A DNA stretch of 64,000 nucleotides from Nosema muscidifuracis (Eukaryota > Microsporidia > Nosematidae): assembly GCA_028335825.1 (NCBI GenBank), contig JAIOKI010000026.1, positions 1-64,000 of the forward strand. The letters run 5' to 3'. Positions 1 to 9,955 of this stretch are shown here, piece by piece (position 1 is the first letter of the stretch; each line of letters begins with the position of its first letter). The notes beneath the pieces are model-generated. The model saw only the letters and a list, made by a program, of their open reading frames with translations, did no database searches and was not told where the DNA came from. The position numbers were made by a program, and so were the translations under genes.

Positions 1-677
1 TAAATAAAAAAAAATAAATTTTATTACGCCATGTCTTTATTATTTATTTCTCTTAATTTATCCAAAGTATAAGAAAACTTTTTTAAAAATTATAATTTAA
101 TAAGATAATATTCATAAATATTCTAATTATTTTGTTTAGATAACTTGAAAAAAAATTTATATATTAGCTATCTAAGTCTCCTTTTTTCAGTCTAATTTAA
201 CAAATTAATAATATTGCAAATTTAATGTAACTAAAAAACTAACTATAAATAAAGTCTAAGACTAATGATTAGTGTAAACAGGTTTAGAATTTATAAAAGC
301 TAAAAGAACCCATTTAAAATATTAAACAAACTTTTTTTTTTAATTTCATAAAATATGTCAAATTTATCTTTAAATAAATTAAAAACAACGTGTTCTTTTA
401 TATATTTTAAATAAGATTATATGGTAACTAAATTATTAATATATTTCCAAAGAAAATAAATTATTGTTGAAAGTGTTTTTAATTTATATTTTGTAAATAT
501 ATAAACGTTGCTCAAAAAACGAATTTTTTTTTAATAAATAAATTTATATTAATCTAATTATCTATTTAAACTATTACTTTTTTCAATGTTTTCTATGTAG
601 AAAATTTTTTAAATTAAATTTATATGAAAATTTTTAATTTAAATTAAAAATATTTAAACAAAAAAATTTTTATCTTT
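1..677. other. gene-free AT-rich stretch
   Basis: Very AT-rich sequence at the window edge, with no coding-like frame, RNA gene or clear repeat that I can see. The last bases before the 678 gene are A/T runs without the C run seen before many other genes here. Confidence 0.5.
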
Positions 678-2303
678 ATGAAATTGTTTTTACTTTTTAC
701 TTATGTATTATCAGAATTACTTGAACTACATTATAATATTCAAAATCAGCTATTAGAGAAGATTCAGGATAAATTGAATACAGGAGATTATGCATGCTTA
801 GATTTAGACGAAAATTATATAATTCATATAATTAAACTAAATCGTTCAGATTTAGTAATAGAAAGAGTTGATAAGCTTCATGGAATAACTAACCCAATTA
901 TTATTAAGTTGGATGAACATTTAGATGAGGATTTAAATCTTAAAGAATCCTTAAAAGCCAAAATAATTCAACAGTTGTATTCTTTTGGAGATAGAGAAAT
1001 AAAATATATTTTTATAGTAGAAAATGATAATTTATATAAGAATGAGATGTATCTTTATGAATTTTTGAAAAATCTATCATCTTATACTCACATGATCGAA
1101 AACTATGATGAAAGTAAAAGAGACTATATAAAGTATAAATCTATTATTAGAAACGATTTAATATTTGCATCATGTACGTTTGAGAAAAAAATAGAACACA
1201 TAGATTATTTTGTTGAAAATTATGATAAAGAATTATTTAATCTTACTTTATTTGGAGCAAAAAATGAGAAGTATTTTTTAAAATTTAATATAGGATCTTT
1301 TGACTTAGCTGAATGTTTTCGATATTTTTATATCAAAAATAATATTATTTCAGAAGAAGATGCAGATGCATTTTTGAAATTTGTTAAAAATTTCAACTTT
1401 GAATTGTTAAAAATAGGTTTGATTATGGAAATAATTGATAAAGCTACTGACAACTTTATTTTTAAAAGAACAAATATGGAATCAGAAAATATTAGGTTAA
1501 CAAGAAAAATAGATTTGAAAATAAATGAAAAAAATATAATTTGGAATTCAATATGTTATTTATATGATGAAGAAATATCAGTTGATAAAAATCTTGAATG
1601 TCTAACTATATCAAAAGATCAATTTGAAGGGATAAAAAATTATTACTTAATAGTTACTGGAATAGATAGGCCAACTTTATTGGATATAAATAGACTAATG
1701 AATGCATTAAAAGGAAGTGAAATATATACAACAGTCTTAAAAAATATATTGAACAATAAAGATTCATACAAGGGAATAATTCTAATTAACATTCTATATA
1801 GTTTAGCTATAATTACCAAATCTCAGTTTAAGGATTATTTGTATTATCAAAATAGTGCTAGTATTGATATTAAAGATATTACTAATCATATAAATTCTCA
1901 TTATGAGAGTATTAGATTCACTTTATATAATACTCTGCTCTATTTTGAATTATGTGATATTGCAAATAATCAGAATGATGAATTAGATTTTTTCAAAGAG
2001 TTCAATCAGATTTTATCACTTGATTCTGTGAAAGAAAAAATGAATTTATCAGATAACAAAGATTACTCAATAATGACAAAGTTAAATATTTTTATTGAGA
2101 GAGTTTATTATAAACCTATTTACAGAAATCATAAATATATTTTAGATCATCCTTCTAGAATGATTCTATTTATTTCTCAATTGATAAGTGATAAATCAAT
2201 AGTTGATGAAAATTTGATCTTGAAATACTCAGAGGATAATTTTGAGAAAAAATATCTTCAAACATTTTACGAAGGAACAAACTTGAATATAAACGATCTT
2301 TAA
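678..2303 (+). CDS. family A protein, secreted-type leader, unknown function
   Basis: Codes for 541 aa. I do not recognise a known domain. The N terminus (MKLFLLFTYVLSELLELHY) is a hydrophobic leader typical of a signal peptide. It is followed near residue 38 by DYACLDLDENY, matching the [DE][YF]xx[ILM]D[LK] pattern shared with the genes at 8333, 29809, 55561 and 58260. Around residues 335-390 there is a helical block (NALKGSEIYTTVLKNIL, then ILINILYSLAIITKSQF) that lines up with ILKGSSLLDKAISNLLNRK and following in the 58260 protein. Together these make it a diverged member of one paralogous family. The start is the first ATG after a leaderless AT tract (ATCTTTATG), with no full C run. Role is inferred only as secreted or membrane-inserted; a host-directed role is possible but unproven. 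Confidence 0.75.
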   Translation: MKLFLLFTYVLSELLELHYNIQNQLLEKIQDKLNTGDYACLDLDENYIIHIIKLNRSDLVIERVDKLHGITNPIIIKLDEHLDEDLNLKESLKAKIIQQLYSFGDREIKYIFIVENDNLYKNEMYLYEFLKNLSSYTHMIENYDESKRDYIKYKSIIRNDLIFASCTFEKKIEHIDYFVENYDKELFNLTLFGAKNEKYFLKFNIGSFDLAECFRYFYIKNNIISEEDADAFLKFVKNFNFELLKIGLIMEIIDKATDNFIFKRTNMESENIRLTRKIDLKINEKNIIWNSICYLYDEEISVDKNLECLTISKDQFEGIKNYYLIVTGIDRPTLLDINRLMNALKGSEIYTTVLKNILNNKDSYKGIILINILYSLAIITKSQFKDYLYYQNSASIDIKDITNHINSHYESIRFTLYNTLLYFELCDIANNQNDELDFFKEFNQILSLDSVKEKMNLSDNKDYSIMTKLNIFIERVYYKPIYRNHKYILDHPSRMILFISQLISDKSIVDENLILKYSEDNFEKKYLQTFYEGTNLNINDL

Positions 2304-2990
2304 TTAATTAAAACTTTAATTTTATATTTTAAACTCTATACATATAAATTCTAATTTTACAGTAATTAATGGCCTTAAATTTAATTTATTTTGTGAATGT
2401 ATAATCTCTTTTATTGATTAACCTCTCTATAATTATAAGATGATTGTAATCTTTTTTTATTATAAAATTTTAACCCTTTAAATAATTTTGATATGTCTTA
2501 TAAATAATACACAATGTTGGTTGATGATATAACACTTTCAAATGAGTAAATTTAGTAGATAGAATAAATGTTTAGATAGTGTAATTTTTAGTATAAAATT
2601 TTATATTGAACAAGCATATTAATAATCAAAATTCTCTATATGAACTTTTATCTATTTTATTAACAATTAAGTAGTAGATAGCTTAGAATTTCAACATCAT
2701 AATAAGAATGAGATATTAAAATATTAATATGCTATTTTTGAAAATATAGTATCACTTTGTCAGTATAAATATAAACATTTAGATATTTTATTGTTAAGTT
2801 TTGTTTAAAAATATAAATAATCATAGGTTTTGATGTTTAGTATAAATTATTAACGATATAAATAAACATATATGTACTATAAAAGATTAATATCTAGATA
2901 TATATTAGAACATATTAAACTTATCTATTAAAACAAAGTAAAGTCTCATTATTTTATTATAAATAAAATATTGGGTATCTTCATGTTTGA
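2304..2990. other. gene-free AT-rich stretch
   Basis: Spacer after the 678 gene. No coding-like frame or repeat seen. Confidence 0.4.
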
Positions 2991-2994
2991 GTTT

Positions 2995-3215
2995 TCTATT
3001 CCAAATTGATAAGGTCCGGTTATTTGAATCGCTCTATTTGTTGTCCTAAGAGATTGAGCCTCTGAACTGACCATGTTTATATTTCTAGAGTCACCTTAAG
3101 CACTCTGGATTGAACACATCCGTCTAGACCTATCTTAATTCTATATAGTTCAAGAAATATGTAAAAACTCTTTCTCACGTCATTACATACATATAATTCT
3201 CATCTTATTTTTGTA
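2995..3215 (+). mobile_element. LINE 3'-end relic (Dong/R4-like), degenerate
   Basis: GC content rises here against the surroundings. The stretch around 3092 (TTAAGCACTCTGGATTGAAC) and the block at about 3135-3180 (TCTATATAGTTCAAGAAA and following) match, in the same order and spacing, segments near 13.9 kb and 35.9 kb. Read on the plus strand they correspond to the end of a non-LTR retrotransposon ORF (a MTWDGIVT-like block, then an IVLKKTLE-like block), best preserved near 28.9 kb. No frame is open. The assignment comes from cross-comparison of the copies, not from this copy alone. Confidence 0.35.
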
Positions 3216-4487
3216 CAGAGATTCTCAATGATTAATATCAGTTCATTCTAATGTCTTTTCTTTACTTCTACAGTTCTTGAATTATAAAATCACATTATAT
3301 CTGTTAGTCAAGTTTTTGCTAAAAATAGAAAAGAGTTTAAAAATGTAATTATATTTTTTCGTTTCATCCTTATTTATAAGGGTTTAAAATCATCCATGTT
3401 GTAATATAATGACGTTTTAATATTAAAAATATTGATTGCATTACTGTTTCCATATACATTTCATATCTGTTAAAGAAATTTGATTATGTCATCATCTATT
3501 TTAAATACGCTTCAGTTCGCAACTCTTGGAATTTTTGTTATCAATAGTGTTTCATATTCTAAAATTAGTTTTTATGAAATTTAGATTTTATAAGACAAAT
3601 AATAGAATTCTTTTCATTGAAGATAATATAAATTAAATGTTCAAATCAATGATATAAGCTTATTTTTAGAATTCAACTTAAGAAATATCTATATTGAAAA
3701 TATTATTTATAATAAATAAATCAAAGAACATAACTTAGATTAAAAATGATAGTATTTACAAAAATATGCATAAATTTATTAAATATTGATTTATATGTTT
3801 TATTGTTGATGAATAGAAAAAATTATCAAAATAAAAATAATTTGTTTATTAAATAAATATTTCTAACAATTTTACTGATTTATGTAATATGAATGTATTT
3901 ATTTACATAAATAATATTATAAATATTTATTACAAGTTGTAAAAAATTAACCATCTTCTATATTCATAAAATAAGCTACTAGTCGTAGAAATATTGTTTT
4001 ATATTTATTTTAACTCATACGAAATTTTATATTCACTTAAGTCATTTTCTAATTTTTGACATCATATTCTGTGTTTATGTTTTCTAATTTATCTACATCT
4101 ATACAGATTGTAAATTTGTTATTATATCATCCTAATTTATATAAAAAATATTATTTTGTAAATTGTTATCAATTAAAATTATTTAATCAAAAACATTCTC
4201 TTAAATCTTATATAGATTAAAAAAGATAATAAATTTTTTAATTTATTATTATTGTATTTGAAAATAGTTAATCAGTTTTTAAATAATTGTTTGCTCATTA
4301 CAATATTTGAAAATTGAATAAATTTATTCTATTTATCTAAGTTAAATTACGTGTATAAAAGTATTGTTATAATTTTTTATTGTAATAAATTCATAGTTAT
4401 GAGAATTTGTTTATTGACAGAAATTAATATATTTCAATTAAGTGAATATTTAAAAAATTATATAAATTTGAATATTTTATATCCATA
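3216..4487. other. gene-free AT-rich stretch
   Basis: No gene-like frame. The first 350 bases are slightly less AT-rich and may be further eroded mobile-element sequence, but nothing can be named. Confidence 0.4.
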
Positions 4488-5822
4488 ATGTTTTTGAAAA
4501 CTCTATACTTTTTGATTATAAATGGTACAAAGAATAATTCTAATGAGATGTATGTGACAAAAGAGATACTTCCAAGTAAAGATTACATACCTATTGATTT
4601 GGGACCTCTAGATGAATCTGATTTTATGATTGATACCTCAGATAATTATGAAAATAATTCAGTTATACGTTATGAGATATTAGAAAGATGCAGAATAAAC
4701 GAAGATTATTTATCTTTAAATACGTTTATTGACAATCTTTATCTGAAATTAGATCAAAATTCTGTTACTTTGCAAAATGAATCAAATCAATCTTATGAGA
4801 GTAGAACAATTAATCTTGCTAATCATTATAACACAATAATTCTTCCAATAGATGATTTTTTCTTGTTTAATAAGACTTTATCTATGTTTCACAATGATAT
4901 GAAACAAGTAAAATCTCACTATAAATATTTATTGAATTTAATAAACAATAAGCATAAATCTTATGAAGTTTATAAAGACATCTTATTAGATATAATGAAG
5001 AATCATATGTTTATACCCAACATATTTCAAATTGATGGGTTTTATAATTCTAATGAATATCTTGATAATATTGATCTAATATTTAAATATATGAAATTCA
5101 TTAAGGAATTCGACTTTAGCAAATTAAACATAAGAAATTATGCATACTTTAATGAAAAAAACGAATTATATCAAATTTATTATAAGTACAAAAGAAATCT
5201 TAATTTTTCTATTTATTTATTTACTAAAAGAAATGTCACAAAATTGAATAAAAAAACAGAAAAAGTTTATCAAGAAATCAATGACAAGAAAATATCTAAA
5301 GAGACAATAATTTCATGTATAATAGAAAGTATAAATATTATTGAAGATCCTTTAGACAAAATTATACTCTACAAATGTCTTTTTGACATTCTTACAAGGA
5401 AAAAAAATATTAACTGTTTAGTTAGACTTTTATTTCATATAATTATTTATTATAGAAAAGGTAAAGTTTATACAAAGAAAAATTTAGAATTTTTTTTGAT
5501 GGACAGATTATTATATTTAATTATGTGTTTAAATCCTAAGTTTATTTTAGATTTAAAAGATTTTTCAAAATATAAAAAGAAAAAAAAATCAGAGTTATTT
5601 TTAAAATATTATAAAACAAAATCAAAAGATTCATTAAGAGAAAATATCGAAATTCATGGAATATTCTTAAATTTGATAGATGAAAATCAACCACGGGATT
5701 ATTATTACGTATTAAATAGAATATTTGATAAACGTTGCTCCAACAATATGATAATTAAATTTATGTCAAACGTAACAATGCAATGTGTAATAAAGATATT
5801 AGAAGATAATAAAATACTTTAA
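4488..5822 (+). CDS. hypothetical protein, possible distant family A member
   Basis: Codes for 444 aa with a hydrophobic start (MFLKTLYFLIINGTKNN), which may be a short leader. Near residue 31 it has KDYIPIDLGPLDES, matching the N-terminal signature of family A. Around residues 280-330 a helical stretch (DKIILYKCLFDILTRK, then RLLFHIIIYYRKGKVYTKKN) resembles the ILKGSS...LLNR block of the other members. The protein is rich in Lys, Asn and Ile, with a basic run near residue 365 (KYKKKKKSELF). The start follows ATCCATAATG, a weak CC context like that of the 29809 copy. Membership in family A is an inference from these two short matches. It lies between the family A gene at 678 and the family B gene at 6375. 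Confidence 0.65.
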   Translation: MFLKTLYFLIINGTKNNSNEMYVTKEILPSKDYIPIDLGPLDESDFMIDTSDNYENNSVIRYEILERCRINEDYLSLNTFIDNLYLKLDQNSVTLQNESNQSYESRTINLANHYNTIILPIDDFFLFNKTLSMFHNDMKQVKSHYKYLLNLINNKHKSYEVYKDILLDIMKNHMFIPNIFQIDGFYNSNEYLDNIDLIFKYMKFIKEFDFSKLNIRNYAYFNEKNELYQIYYKYKRNLNFSIYLFTKRNVTKLNKKTEKVYQEINDKKISKETIISCIIESINIIEDPLDKIILYKCLFDILTRKKNINCLVRLLFHIIIYYRKGKVYTKKNLEFFLMDRLLYLIMCLNPKFILDLKDFSKYKKKKKSELFLKYYKTKSKDSLRENIEIHGIFLNLIDENQPRDYYYVLNRIFDKRCSNNMIIKFMSNVTMQCVIKILEDNKIL

Positions 5823-6251
5823 TTAATAATTTTGCAGTTTTATATTTATTATTTATCAATAAACAAATATGAATTAAAAAAATAAATTTATAATTCGATT
5901 TTATAATTGTTTGGTGTATCATAAAAATACAGCATAAGAAAATCTATTAATAAAAAAAATAATGATCAAATTATATATATTTTATCTATAATGTATAGTT
6001 ATTTAACAAATAAGAGCTACATTTCATATTTAAGTAACTCATTTTTTGTATCAATCGTTACATTTAATTAAATTATAAATACAGCTAAGATTTGTAGATT
6101 ATTATCACTATATAAGAAATAGTATAATTTGTATATTTTAAGTGTACTGTAAGAAAGTTAAAATAAATTAATAATCAAATATTTAATATAAATAAACTTT
6201 GATTACATTAATTAGATCAATAGTGATATTTATTTATAAAATTTAAAATAA
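5823..6251. other. gene-free AT-rich stretch
   Basis: Spacer between the 4488 gene and the possible original start of the family B gene. Nothing recognisable. Confidence 0.4.
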
Positions 6252-6374
6252 ATGAAAATCACTATAAACAATTACAAAGTGCTTAAATATGATATGAAAT
6301 TGGATACTTAAATAACCAATTTATGTATAAATAATTCTGAAATTGAACACTTTCTTAATGATTTTCCAAGATGT

Positions 6375-7076
6375 ATGATACAATTTACAAGACAAATATG
6401 CAAATGTAATCATAATTGTGTTGCTGATTCTTTTTCAGATTTTCAATTTGATCATATTTGTCATGATTTGACAACTAATAATCTATTCTTATTAAAGAAC
6501 TATGTATATTGTAATAACTATAATATAAGAATTTCTGATGGTGTAATGTACGATTATAAACAATATCGTCTTAGTCAAACACTAGGAGATAGAATTACGA
6601 AGGGAATCGAAAATTTATGTAATGATGATACAATATATTATGATCAATTACAATGTACAGTATATGAACTAAAACAAGAATGTCAAAATGATCCCAAGTG
6701 TTTTGTAAAACTAATTCAACCAACTTCAGTAAAGGATTGTAAAAATCCTAACTTCTTTTATCAAATTGATTATATCGAAAAATCTATAGGCCTCGATGAA
6801 TTTGATTTAAAATTAGTAAATTTTAAATTAGATAATGGATCCTTTAGAAATATCAGATCAATATTAAAAATTGATGAAATGCTTGACTACAATGAATCCT
6901 CACTACCTCTACCAATTAGTGAATCTGAAAATATGTATGATTACATTTATCCCTATGGGTACTTATTAGGAATATTCGTTTTTTCTGCCTTTGGTTTTTT
7001 TACTTATAAGCTTATACAGAATATATATTCAAAATGTAAAAAAAATCAAAAACAGAAGGTTGAAGGAAATGTTTAA
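6375..7076 (+). CDS. family B Cys-rich protein with C-terminal membrane anchor, N-terminally interrupted copy
   Basis: Codes for 233 aa from the internal ATG. It is clearly paralogous to the 34386 gene (shared blocks include NLTTDNLFLLKN-like, DNYNIRISDG, KLQCAVYELK-like and IEKSIGLD). The homology continues upstream of the ATG in the same frame (HFLNDFPRC against KFLKNFPRC), up to an in-frame TAA at 6309-6311. An ATG at 6252, also in that frame, would give a start like the paralogue. So either translation now begins at 6375, losing about 58 residues relative to the paralogue, or this copy is decaying. Cysteines line up with the paralogue. A single membrane helix lies near residues 193-214 (LLGIFVFSAFGFFTYKLI), followed by a basic tail. 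Function unknown. Confidence 0.6.
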   Translation: MIQFTRQICKCNHNCVADSFSDFQFDHICHDLTTNNLFLLKNYVYCNNYNIRISDGVMYDYKQYRLSQTLGDRITKGIENLCNDDTIYYDQLQCTVYELKQECQNDPKCFVKLIQPTSVKDCKNPNFFYQIDYIEKSIGLDEFDLKLVNFKLDNGSFRNIRSILKIDEMLDYNESSLPLPISESENMYDYIYPYGYLLGIFVFSAFGFFTYKLIQNIYSKCKKNQKQKVEGNV

Positions 7077-7259
7077 TTAAAACTTAAAATGTTCATTAAT
7101 ATATTTTCTTTCTTATCTTAATTGATCTTTTAATGATAAAATTAAATCTTACATTCTTTTACGTAGAACTAAATAAATCTTTTTATTTTAAAATATTTTA
7201 TCGTTGTATTTAAATTTACTATTATTGAATTATTTGAAAAAGTATGTTTTAAAGGGTAA

Positions 7260-7460
7260 TTGATTTAGTTTTATTCCTCGTTTATATAATGTATTTGCCA
7301 TCTCTTGAGACTTCATAGAGCCTGTCATAGAAGTATCTGTGTCTGGCTTTTTTTGTCTCAATTCTATATACCCATTGGAAGTTTTTTAGAATGTCGTTCA
7401 ACAAATGTAATAATTCTAGAATTATAATTGTGAAAGAAAGTTCAGTGATTGCCGTGAAGA
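7260..7460 (+). mobile_element. possible LINE 3'-end relic
   Basis: The stretch CAATTCTATATACCCATTGG at about 7358 and its flanks resemble the IVLKKTLE-coding block of the LINE relics at 3.1, 13.9 and 35.9 kb, with a weaker match at 33.7 kb. The match is short and eroded. Confidence 0.22.
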
Positions 7461-8328
7461 TTATAAATATGCATATATAAGTTTTATTTATAATACAAAT
7501 TTTGATCTGATTTCGATATTTATTGGAACAATATGACCTTGTAAAAAGAGATTCTTAAGCTTTGTAAATGAGTAAATCGTAATGCTTATAATACCGTCTC
7601 ATATAACCAAAACTAAAGATTTTATACATTAACTTGATAGATAATCTACTTTTCAATGGCTTTTTTCTAAGAAAATATTTTTATTCTGTAATGCCCACTG
7701 CTATCTTATTGATATATCAATTGGAATATATTCAAATATTAGTATTTTTAAAACAATAATATATAGAGTATTAAAATTCATCATAGGTGTTTCGTTTTGT
7801 GAAATCACTAAAATGTAAATTAAAAAGTATTTAATCATAAAAAAACGTTCATTTAGAATTATTATTAAATTTATTGAACAAACAAAAAATAATATTTTTG
7901 AGTAGCTCCTTATTTTAAAGAAGTTTATAATATATATTTATTAAAATTAATTCTGGATAAATACTTAAAACTTTTTATTTTCCTTTCGTTTTTTAAGTAT
8001 TTTTAATTTAATTTATTTTCAAAACAAACAAATAAATTATTGCAAATTAAATGATAAATTAAATTATGAAAAATGTAAATATAAAATTCGATAAAACATT
8101 CTTAAATATATTTTTTATTAGGTATGAAATTCTACAATTATTTTTCAAAAATAAAATGATGCTATTATATTATATAATGAATATTTAAAAAAAGAAAAAT
8201 ATTTTAGAAATAAAATTGATTCAAATCTGAAAATTATCAATAATATCTTAATTAAAGAAATGTAATTTTTAATTACCTAACTCTTTAAATTTAATTAAAA
8301 AAACTATAAAAGCTGTGAAAATATAATA

Positions 8329-8331
8329 CCC
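8329..8331 (+). promoter_or_regulatory. CCC start-proximal motif
   Basis: ACCCTATG: C run ending 1 base before the ATG at 8333; typical microsporidian start context. Confidence 0.55.
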
Positions 8332-8332
8332 T

Positions 8333-9955
8333 ATGATTCTTCTTTATATCTATAACATAATGACATCAATATCTTTAAAAAACTTTTATGAAGATATACA
8401 AGATACAATAATTAGGAAATATCAGAATAAGGAATTCGAAGAAATTGATCTGAAGAAAAAACCTCTTTTGATCAATATAAATTTTCATCCTTCTAAAAGT
8501 TGGTGGAGAGAAAAATTTATAGCTGAAGGTGAACAAACAATACTTAATTCTGTAAAATTTAATTTTGTATTAGATTCTGATAATAATATTATGATAACAT
8601 ATGGAGAAAATAAGACATGTTCTTTTACAGAATTCCTTGATGAGAATTTTAGAGATAGAGTCATTGACTACGAAATAATTTATAATTTATCGGCATATCC
8701 TATTGTAAGAACTGAGGAAAAAATTGTAGAAACTTTTATAAAGAATATCAAAGAGTATCATAAAAATCATACAATACGAATATTGAGAGATTGTGATCTT
8801 TTATTTCACTTTTTTGGAAGAACATTGAAGTCATCAGATTTTGTTTATAATGGTGATAATATTATTATAAATTTCATTTTTAAACGAAAAGATAGTTTAT
8901 ATTATTTCATTATAAATTTTGAGGAATTCAATATCAGAAAATATTTTACTGACATTTTAATAGATTACGAATTTACAAAATTGTCAGACAAAGATTTATT
9001 GATACGATTATTTGAAAACTTTAAATGTTCTTCTTACACTATATTCTGCAATAATACCATGAATATTCAAGAAGGTTTTATCAAGAACACTTCAATTAAA
9101 GAAAACGAAAAAAATAACACTTCGTCTTTATTCGATAATAATTTCCCTTATGTTTTTAATGAAGACAATTTAAGCATTGATGGAAAACTTTATATTTCAG
9201 GATCATTAGATAAAAGAAATATTTCTAAAGAAATGTTTGAAGATATGAAAGAGTTTTTTTCCTCTTCACTGAACCTTAAAAATGAAGATTTATTTTCAGC
9301 TAGTCTATTGTATTATTCACTAACTGATGATATGAAATTATTGATTATTAACAAGATCATGAAATCATATTACTCATCATATTCAATAATATTCCTTCAT
9401 TTACTCAAAAGTCTTAAGATAATAACAAACAACGAATTTGAAGATATAATGAACCTAAGTTATTCTTTAAGAATTGTAGATCAAGATAAAAAAGATGCTT
9501 TAGAAATAGCTTACGATAATTTATTTGACGAAATTATTAAAAAAAGAATACTTAAAATCAGACCCATTCCTAAATTCAGCCATTTTAACTATTTAACGAT
9601 TTTATTTGGAAAAGTTCTTAATGAAGTATATTTATCAAATGACTACAAGACTGAGGAGTATCACTGGAAGGGACTATATGATGAGATACTAAATAAGTTA
9701 GATATACCTAAAGATGCTAATTCAGCATTTAATATTTTCAAGTATGTTATGAAAGATTTGAAAGATGTTACATACATACTTGATTATGAACTCGCATCTA
9801 CCTTTAATATTTTAGCTCATTTGACTAAGAGATTCCCACCAATTAGCAGAAATAATGTTATTTATTTTAAATCACAAGACAACAAAAAAATTCTTATTAA
9901 GGAAAACTTACAAGATTTACCTTTAAAATATGAGTTGAGTGAGATAATAAATTAA
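8333..9955 (+). CDS. family A protein, secreted-type leader, unknown function
   Basis: Codes for 540 aa. A hydrophobic N terminus (MILLYIYNIMTSISL) looks like a signal peptide. It is followed by NFYEDIQDTIIRKYQ and by KEFEEIDLKKKPLLININF, the family N-terminal signature. The C-terminal third is helical, with DDMKLLIINKIMKSYYSSYS, then HFNYLTILFGKVLNEVYLSN, then YILDYELASTFNILAHLTKR. The 29809 locus matches it along its whole length, and the minus-strand relic at about 18.4-19.0 kb matches its last third. No catalytic motif is visible. The ATG is preceded by ACCCT, so the start is well supported. An internal ATG ten codons on would shorten the leader. I infer a secreted or surface protein of a lineage-specific family. 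Confidence 0.8.
   Translation: MILLYIYNIMTSISLKNFYEDIQDTIIRKYQNKEFEEIDLKKKPLLININFHPSKSWWREKFIAEGEQTILNSVKFNFVLDSDNNIMITYGENKTCSFTEFLDENFRDRVIDYEIIYNLSAYPIVRTEEKIVETFIKNIKEYHKNHTIRILRDCDLLFHFFGRTLKSSDFVYNGDNIIINFIFKRKDSLYYFIINFEEFNIRKYFTDILIDYEFTKLSDKDLLIRLFENFKCSSYTIFCNNTMNIQEGFIKNTSIKENEKNNTSSLFDNNFPYVFNEDNLSIDGKLYISGSLDKRNISKEMFEDMKEFFSSSLNLKNEDLFSASLLYYSLTDDMKLLIINKIMKSYYSSYSIIFLHLLKSLKIITNNEFEDIMNLSYSLRIVDQDKKDALEIAYDNLFDEIIKKRILKIRPIPKFSHFNYLTILFGKVLNEVYLSNDYKTEEYHWKGLYDEILNKLDIPKDANSAFNIFKYVMKDLKDVTYILDYELASTFNILAHLTKRFPPISRNNVIYFKSQDNKKILIKENLQDLPLKYELSEIIN

Larger units (their letters stand above)
7077..8332. other. spacer with faint LINE-like patch
   Basis: Mostly AT-rich and non-coding. 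A less AT-rich patch at about 7260-7460 is described separately. The final bases hold the C run before the 8333 gene. Confidence 0.4.
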
